Positions 14,346-18,443 of a stretch of DNA of 18,443 bases are shown here, in pieces; the stretch's first letter is position 1, and every line of letters begins with the position of its first letter. The position numbers and the translations under genes are program-made. The stretch is taken from positions 1 to 18,443 of the forward strand of contig JBBSGD010000037.1 of NCBI GenBank assembly GCA_038254435.1, read 5' to 3'. The stretch comes from JBBSGD01 sp038254435 (GTDB taxonomy: Bacteria > Actinomycetota > CADDZG01 > WHSQ01). Below the pieces are notes generated by a model, which worked only from the letters and a program-made list of their open reading frames with translations, did not search any database and was not told where the DNA came from.

Positions 14346-14627
14346 GTGCCTGCGGACAAGGCTGTGCGCCGGCGCGTTCTCGTCCACGGGCGCGTGCAAG
14401 GCGTCTTCTACAGGGCCACGCTGAAGGAGCGAGCAACGGAACGCGGAGTGACGGGCTGGGCCCGCAACCTTTCGGGCGGTCGCGTGGAAGCAGTCTTCGA
14501 GGGTCCACCCGAGGAGATCGACTCTCTCATCGAGTGGTGCCGCACGGGCCCGGGCATGGCCGAGGTGACCGGCGTCGAGATCCACAATGAAGAGCCGCTC
14601 GGAGAGAGCGGCTTCACGACGCGCTGA
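14346..14627 (+). CDS. acyP: Acylphosphatase
   Basis: A 93-residue protein starting at GTG 14346, two bases after the HesB-like stop. Acylphosphatases hydrolyse the carboxyl-phosphate bond of acyl phosphates. Both signatures are present: VHGRVQGVFYRATLKERA with the phosphate-binding loop and catalytic arginine R23, and GVTGWARNLSGGRVEAVFEG with the catalytic asparagine N41. Length and fold order are standard. The end of the gene contains a hairpin (AGCCGCT 14593-14599 with AGCGGCT 14607-14613), followed by the terminator-like repeat that spans its stop codon. It is convergent with the aldehyde dehydrogenase, 10 bp apart. Confidence 0.95.
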   Translation: MPADKAVRRRVLVHGRVQGVFYRATLKERATERGVTGWARNLSGGRVEAVFEGPPEEIDSLIEWCRTGPGMAEVTGVEIHNEEPLGESGFTTR

Positions 14628-14643
14628 CCCAAGATGGTCAGCG
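14622..14643. terminator. Bidirectional hairpin spanning both stop codons of acyP and the aldehyde dehydrogenase gene
   Basis: CGCTGACC (14622-14629) and GGTCAGCG (14636-14643) are perfect 8-bp arms around a 6-base loop. The TGA of acyP (14625-14627) lies in the left arm and the TGA of the minus-strand dehydrogenase (14640-14638) in the right arm, so the two stop codons pair with each other. The symmetrical position between convergent genes suggests a two-way terminator. No U-tract follows on either side. Confidence 0.6.
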
Positions 14644-16119
14644 AAGGTTGACCCACACGGACTTGGTCTGCGTGTAGGTGTCCATCGAGTGCTTGCCGAG
14701 CTCCCGTCCGAAGCCGGACTGCTTGTAGCCGCCGAACGACACCATCGGATCGAACAAGCCTGCGGTGTTGATCCACACGGTTCCCGCTTTGATGCCCCGC
14801 GCGACGCGGTGCGCCTTGGTCAGATCGTTGGTCCACACGGCCGAGGCAAGCCCGTACATGGTGTCGTTGGCCACGGCAATGGCATGCTCGACGTCGTTCA
14901 CCTCGATCACCGCTGCGACCGGGCCGAAGATCTCCTCTTGCGCTATGCGCATGTCGTTTCGCACTCCCGCGAACACGGTGGGCTGCAGATAGTACCCATC
15001 GCCAAGTGACGCGTCGCGCTCGCCGCCGCTCACGATCTCGGCGCCTTCGGAGCGTCCGATGTCGATGTAACCGGTGACCCGGTCCATTTGCTCCGCGGAC
15101 ACCACCGGGCCCATGCTCGTGTCCTCGTCGAGGGCCGGGCCGAGCCGCATCGACTCCGTCGCGGCCACAAGGGAGTCCACGAACTCGTCATGAATGGACT
15201 TCTCCACGAGGATGCGGGTGCCCGCGGTGCAGACCTGGCCAGAGTTGAGGAACACACCCATCATCGAGCCCTTGGAGGCGCGGCGCAGGTCTGCGTCTGC
15301 AAACACGATGTTCGGTGACTTACCGCCCAGCTCGAGACTCACTCGCTTGAGGTTGCCTGCTGATGCGCGCAGGATCTTCCTGCCGACCTCCGTCGAACCG
15401 GTGAACGCGAGCTTGTCGACATCGGGATGCTCTGCCAGCGCGGCCCCCGCCTCATCGCCGTACCCGGTGACGACGTTGACGACTCCATCCGGGACCCCGG
15501 CCTCGCCACACAGCTCTGCGAGCTTCAGGGCGGTCAAAGGGGTTTGCTCGGCCGGCTTGAGGACCACTGTGTTCCCAAAGGCGAGCGCCGGCGCTATCTT
15601 CCAGGACGCCATGACGAGCGGGAAGTTCCACGGGATGATGCCCCCACATACACCGACGGGTTCGCGCAGTGAGTAGACGAAGAGGTTGTCGTCGGCAGGG
15701 TTCGTCTCGCCGTCGACCTTGGTGGGCCAGCCTGCGTAGTAGCGGAAGACCTCGCCCGCGGCCCACATCTCCCCCGACGCCAGCTTCAGTGGCTTGCCGG
15801 AGTCCAGCGCCTCGAGCTGCGCCAGCTCCGCGACGTTGTGCTTGATGAGTTCGCCCAGCGTGTAAAGGATCTCGGTTCGTTTGCCGGCCCTGAGGCTCGA
15901 CCAGCGACGGTCCTCGAACGCGTCGCGTGCGGCCGCCACAGCCTTGTCCACGTCCGCCCTGTCCGCGCGCGGCACCTCGGCGAGCTCCAAGCCGGTCGAG
16001 GGGTCGATCGAGGCGAACCTCTTGCCCGAGGCGGCCTCGAGACGTGTTCCGCCGATGAGCATCCCCGGCTCGCCGTTAACGAACTTCGTGACCTCGGGCA
16101 GCCGCTCGACCTGCGCCAT
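14638..16119 (-). CDS. NAD(P)+-dependent aldehyde dehydrogenase
   Basis: A 493-residue protein starting at ATG 16119 with GAGGAGG about 8 bases upstream. It oxidises an aldehyde to the acid. The ALDH-superfamily signatures are complete: PWNFPLVMASWKIAPALAFGN with oxyanion-hole N165, the cofactor lysine K188 (VVLKPAEQTP), FTGSTEVGRKIL, the general base E263 in LELGGKSPNIVF, and the nucleophile C297 in NSGQVCTAGTR. EIFGPVAAVIEV and SFGGYKQSGFGRELG near the C-terminus are also typical. It resembles the betaine/phenylacetaldehyde/general-substrate group, and substrate cannot be fixed by sequence alone. A role in making phenylacetate for the paa operon is possible but is only suggested by being about 4.4 kb away. 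It is divergent from the NlpC/P60 gene. Confidence 0.95.
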   Translation of the reverse strand: MAQVERLPEVTKFVNGEPGMLIGGTRLEAASGKRFASIDPSTGLELAEVPRADRADVDKAVAAARDAFEDRRWSSLRAGKRTEILYTLGELIKHNVAELAQLEALDSGKPLKLASGEMWAAGEVFRYYAGWPTKVDGETNPADDNLFVYSLREPVGVCGGIIPWNFPLVMASWKIAPALAFGNTVVLKPAEQTPLTALKLAELCGEAGVPDGVVNVVTGYGDEAGAALAEHPDVDKLAFTGSTEVGRKILRASAGNLKRVSLELGGKSPNIVFADADLRRASKGSMMGVFLNSGQVCTAGTRILVEKSIHDEFVDSLVAATESMRLGPALDEDTSMGPVVSAEQMDRVTGYIDIGRSEGAEIVSGGERDASLGDGYYLQPTVFAGVRNDMRIAQEEIFGPVAAVIEVNDVEHAIAVANDTMYGLASAVWTNDLTKAHRVARGIKAGTVWINTAGLFDPMVSFGGYKQSGFGRELGKHSMDTYTQTKSVWVNLR

Positions 16120-16276
16120 TACAAGTCCTCCTCAACCGCGTCGTCTGGTGAACCCCAGGGTACCCGCCGCCTCCTACATCGCGCAGTCGGCCGAGCAGCA
16201 CTCCTTGGCGGGGGCAGGGCCGGCAAGTCCCGACCGTGATTAAAGGCACCCGGTCTATGCAACGATAAACACCCTT

Positions 16277-17302
16277 GTGCAGCGAACAACAAGGATCTCA
16301 CTGAGTATCGGCGCGGGAGCTCTCGCTTTATCGAGTGTCCTCGCCGCGCCCGCGCAGGCCCATCCCGCGGCGTGGGTCAGGCCCGCGGTGCACTACCTCG
16401 TCCATCACGACTACCTGGACAGAGCCTCGTATCACGGCGCCAAAGCCGAGTCGCGCAGGGCCTTCAAGCGCCTCATGAACAAGGCCTTCGGCGGTGGCTT
16501 CAAGCGCTCCCACGGCAAGGCCAGAGCGAGCGAGGTCTCGGCCGCCCTCGTAAGATCGCTCGGGCAGCACCCGATCGCCCATCATCTGCAGATGATCCAC
16601 TCACCCGACGGCTGGAATCCGAAGGTGGGGCGGCATTTCGGGACCGAGATCGTCGCGCGCGCGCTGGGGTTGCGCTACGACCATCCCCCAGGGCAAGAGC
16701 GGCTCGACGAGGCCGCCAGAGAGCCGATGAGCCAGGCCGATGTCGCCTGGGCGGTGTGGCGCGCCAAGACGGACGCCGACGTCTACTCCGCGCAAGCCCT
16801 GGATGACTTTTCTCTGCGTCACTACGGTTCCCAGCGCAGAAAAGTCATTCGCTTCGCGCTCTCGCTCGTCGGCAAGCCCTATGTATGGGCCGGTGAGTGG
16901 TCGACCAAGTCGCCTGCCGGCTATCCCTACGGCACCCAACACCAGGGCGGCTTCGACTGCTCGGGGCTCGTGTGGTACGTCCTCCAGCGAACATCGTCCT
17001 CCTACAGCCCGATCGGCCGGTCGTATCGGGGTTGGAGGATCGCCGAGAGGTCGTCGGCGGACATGGCAGGGACCGGCCGGCGCGTGTCGTTCAAGAAGCT
17101 TAGGCCGGCCGACCTCGTCTTCTTCGCCCCCGGCGGCTCCGGGTCGGGAGCAGCCGGCGTGTACCACGCGGGCATCTACCTGGGTCGGGGCTGGATGATC
17201 AACTCCTCCGGATCGAGCGCGGGAGCCACACTTACCTACATCGGCAGGGGCTCGTGGTGGAAGTCGCAGTTCGCCTGGGGCCGGCACGTTCTGCCCGGCT
17301 AA
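16277..17302 (+). CDS. Secreted NlpC/P60-family peptidoglycan endopeptidase
   Basis: A 341-residue protein starting at GTG 16277; no strong ribosome site is visible. The N-terminus is a cleavable signal peptide (basic MQRTTR, hydrophobic core to residue ~24, APAQA before a likely cleavage after A28). Residues ~33-175 are a helical, histidine-rich region with two weakly similar SLH-like segments (WVRPAVHYLVHHDYLD and a later QADVAWAVWRAK part), possibly for wall attachment. The C-terminal ~150 residues are an NlpC/P60 (C40) domain: GKPYVWAGEW, the nucleophile C228 in FDCSGLVWYVL, RPADLVFF, and H297 in YHAGIYLG, with N309 as a plausible third residue. Such enzymes cut stem peptides of peptidoglycan. 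It ends 3 bp from the convergent LigD-type gene. Confidence 0.9.
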   Translation: MQRTTRISLSIGAGALALSSVLAAPAQAHPAAWVRPAVHYLVHHDYLDRASYHGAKAESRRAFKRLMNKAFGGGFKRSHGKARASEVSAALVRSLGQHPIAHHLQMIHSPDGWNPKVGRHFGTEIVARALGLRYDHPPGQERLDEAAREPMSQADVAWAVWRAKTDADVYSAQALDDFSLRHYGSQRRKVIRFALSLVGKPYVWAGEWSTKSPAGYPYGTQHQGGFDCSGLVWYVLQRTSSSYSPIGRSYRGWRIAERSSADMAGTGRRVSFKKLRPADLVFFAPGGSGSGAAGVYHAGIYLGRGWMINSSGSSAGATLTYIGRGSWWKSQFAWGRHVLPG

Positions 17303-17305
17303 GTC

Positions 17306-18208
17306 TCACCGCTCGTACGACTCGAGCCTTCGCACCGCAGGAGCAAGAGAGCGGGCGCGGCGTCGCAGGCTCGCCCACGGATCGTCTCTGCTCTCGCATA
17401 GTGCCGGAACGTCACGCATCCGAAAGGATGCAGCGCCATCTCGCATGTCATCGAGGTCCTCCCAAAAAAGGGGCAGTGCAACCGGTGCGCCGGGCCTTGC
17501 CCTGACTGCATAGGGAGCGACCGCGGTCTGGGCATAAGCGTTGCGCCAGTAGTCGAGGAAGAGGCGCCCTTTCCTCTGTGCCTTGCTCCGCTCGATTGTG
17601 AGGCGCTCGGGATCGCGCGCCGCAGCAATTCGGGCCAGCGAGCGTGCGAAGGCGTGAACCTCCTCGAAATCCTCGCCGCGCCGCAGTGGAGCCACGACGT
17701 GAAGGCCCCTGGAACCGGTTGTCTTGACGAACGCGGCGAGACCCACGTGCTGCAGGAGCGCGCGCAGCGATCTCGCCGCGTCGACCACGACTCCGAAGTC
17801 GTCCCCCGAAGGATCGAGATCAAAGATGATCTGGTCGGGCCGGCGCTGCATGTCGGCTCGCGACAGAGCCGTGTGCGGCGTTACACAGGCTTGGTTCGCG
17901 ATGTAGACGAGCGACGCGAGGTTGTTGCACACGGGATGCACCACGACTCCGTTCTTCTTCGCCAGCTCGGCGCGTCCCATCCATCCCGGAAAGTATCCGG
18001 GCGCGTCCTTCTGCCAGAAGCTCTTGCCCTCGATCCCGTCGGGCCACCGCTCCATCGACAGGGGCCGGCCCCGCAGGTGCGGCAGCATCAGCGTCCCGAT
18101 CGCCCGGTAGTAGGTGGTGAGCTCGCCCTTCGTTATGCCGTCGCCGGGCCACAGCACCTTGTCCTCATTGGTGACTTCTACGGAGATGCGCCCACAGCGA
18201 AGGTTCAC
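17306..18208 (-). CDS. LigD-type DNA polymerase/primase domain protein (NHEJ), stand-alone
   Basis: About 300 residues from GTG 18208, chosen because family homology begins right there (ISVEVTNEDKVLWP). TTG 18274 would add 22 unlike residues and would start inside a palindrome. Neither has a clear ribosome site. The protein matches the polymerase (primase-like) domain of bacterial LigD: NEDKVLWPGDGITKGELTTYY, RPLSMERWPDGI, FWQKDAP, the catalytic pair D130 and D132 in IIFDLDPSG, TTGSRGLHVVAPL, and FLDYWRN with the third aspartate followed by TAVAPYAVRARPGAPVA. In non-homologous end joining this domain adds ribonucleotides and fills gaps at broken ends. The ligase and nuclease domains of full LigD are absent, and no ku gene is in the window, so partners must be elsewhere. 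Confidence 0.9.
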   Translation of the reverse strand: MNLRCGRISVEVTNEDKVLWPGDGITKGELTTYYRAIGTLMLPHLRGRPLSMERWPDGIEGKSFWQKDAPGYFPGWMGRAELAKKNGVVVHPVCNNLASLVYIANQACVTPHTALSRADMQRRPDQIIFDLDPSGDDFGVVVDAARSLRALLQHVGLAAFVKTTGSRGLHVVAPLRRGEDFEEVHAFARSLARIAAARDPERLTIERSKAQRKGRLFLDYWRNAYAQTAVAPYAVRARPGAPVALPLFWEDLDDMRDGAASFRMRDVPALCESRDDPWASLRRRARSLAPAVRRLESYER

Positions 18209-18269
18209 GTCACCAGTCTTACCAGTCCGCTCGGCGAGCTGCCCTTGCCCCTTTGCCCAGGAGGCGACT

Positions 18270-18293
18270 GACAAGTGACAGACACTTGTCTGT
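18270..18293. repeat. Two overlapping palindromes upstream of the LigD-type gene
   Basis: The first has arms GACAAGTG (18270-18277) and CACTTGTC (18283-18290) around a 5-base centre. The second is the 16-bp palindrome ACAGACACTTGTCTGT (18278-18293) with only CT in the middle. They share bases, so only one can fold at a time. They sit 61-85 bp before the likely LigD-type start and just before the tandem repeat. An operator for a dimeric repressor is the simplest reading. Confidence 0.45.
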
Positions 18294-18308
18294 TGCAGGC
18301 CAGCGACC

Positions 18309-18443
18309 GGGGTGCACGGGGTGCACGGGGTGCACGGGGTGCACGGGGTGCACGGGGTGCACGGGGTGCACGGGGTGCACGGGGTGCACGGGGTGCACGG
18401 GGTGCACGGGGTGCACGGGGTGCACGGGGTGCACGGGGTGCAC
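18309..18443. repeat. Perfect 9-bp tandem repeat, 15 copies, running off the window
   Basis: GGGGTGCAC is repeated 15 times without a single mismatch from 18309 to the last base, so the array may be longer. Each unit contains the palindrome GTGCAC. Because the unit is 9 bp and has no stop codon, all six frames stay open. The His-Pro-Val repeat read on the minus strand is therefore no evidence for a gene. The perfection suggests recent slippage expansion, or an assembly edge. Confidence 0.95.

Noticed and set aside
18219..18443. Minus-strand frame with a His-Pro-Val repeat protein
   Set aside because: A 9-bp repeat without stops keeps every frame open. The non-repeat end reads into the LigD-type upstream region and has no start or ribosome site of its own.
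18309..18443. CRISPR array
   Set aside because: The 9-bp units are contiguous without spacers, so this is a simple tandem repeat.

Overview
The window looks like chromosomal DNA from a high-GC member of the Actinomycetota. The signs are frequent GTG and TTG starts, coding sequence packed on both strands, an F420/flavin-type gene set (LLM-family remnants, a PPOX-like protein), a cysteine-free HesB-like protein, a stand-alone LigD-type polymerase domain and an NlpC/P60 wall hydrolase. I cannot place it below phylum. There are no rRNA or tRNA genes, no CRISPR array and no intact transposase.

Layout. 1-1313 is a scar. Two ends of one LLM-class oxidoreductase gene (minus strand) flank a segment of about 1.07 kb that carries an intact RibD/DHFR-like gene, a truncated gene and a strongly foldable element. 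1478-2718 holds pterin-4a-carbinolamine dehydratase and ispH, convergent and overlapping at their stops. 2719-6114 is looser and lower in GC. It has a small doubtful gene, a sulfotransferase and an exported parallel beta-helix protein facing tail to tail, then about 460 bp of non-coding DNA with a duplicated dyad motif.

6115-10227 is the clearest functional block. Endonuclease III (nth) diverges from a TetR-family gene that is translationally coupled to paaA-paaB-paaC-paaD, the core of the phenylacetyl-CoA epoxidase. The promoter region of the TetR gene contains CTAACGACCGTTTG, an exact match to the operator consensus I recall for the TetR-type PaaR of Thermus thermophilus. This supports PaaR-type autoregulation of a paaR-paaABCD operon. 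PaaC keeps a complete set of candidate diiron ligands, unlike the classical enterobacterial PaaC.

10234-18443 is mixed housekeeping and signalling: a very large GAF-GGDEF-GAF-GAF-GAF-HD-GYP c-di-GMP protein, a PPOX-family protein, a HesB-like plus acylphosphatase pair, an aldehyde dehydrogenase, an NlpC/P60 endopeptidase and a LigD polymerase-domain protein. The window ends inside a perfect 9-bp tandem repeat (15 copies of GGGGTGCAC).

The genome is tightly packed. Four of the five convergent gene pairs are separated by -4 to +10 bp, and in two of them a hairpin covers the stop codons. No single wholly new system is proven here. The best leads are the PaaR operator plus the apparently diiron-competent PaaC, the LLM-gene replacement scar, the mixed cyclase/phosphodiesterase architecture, and the minisatellite beside the end-joining polymerase.
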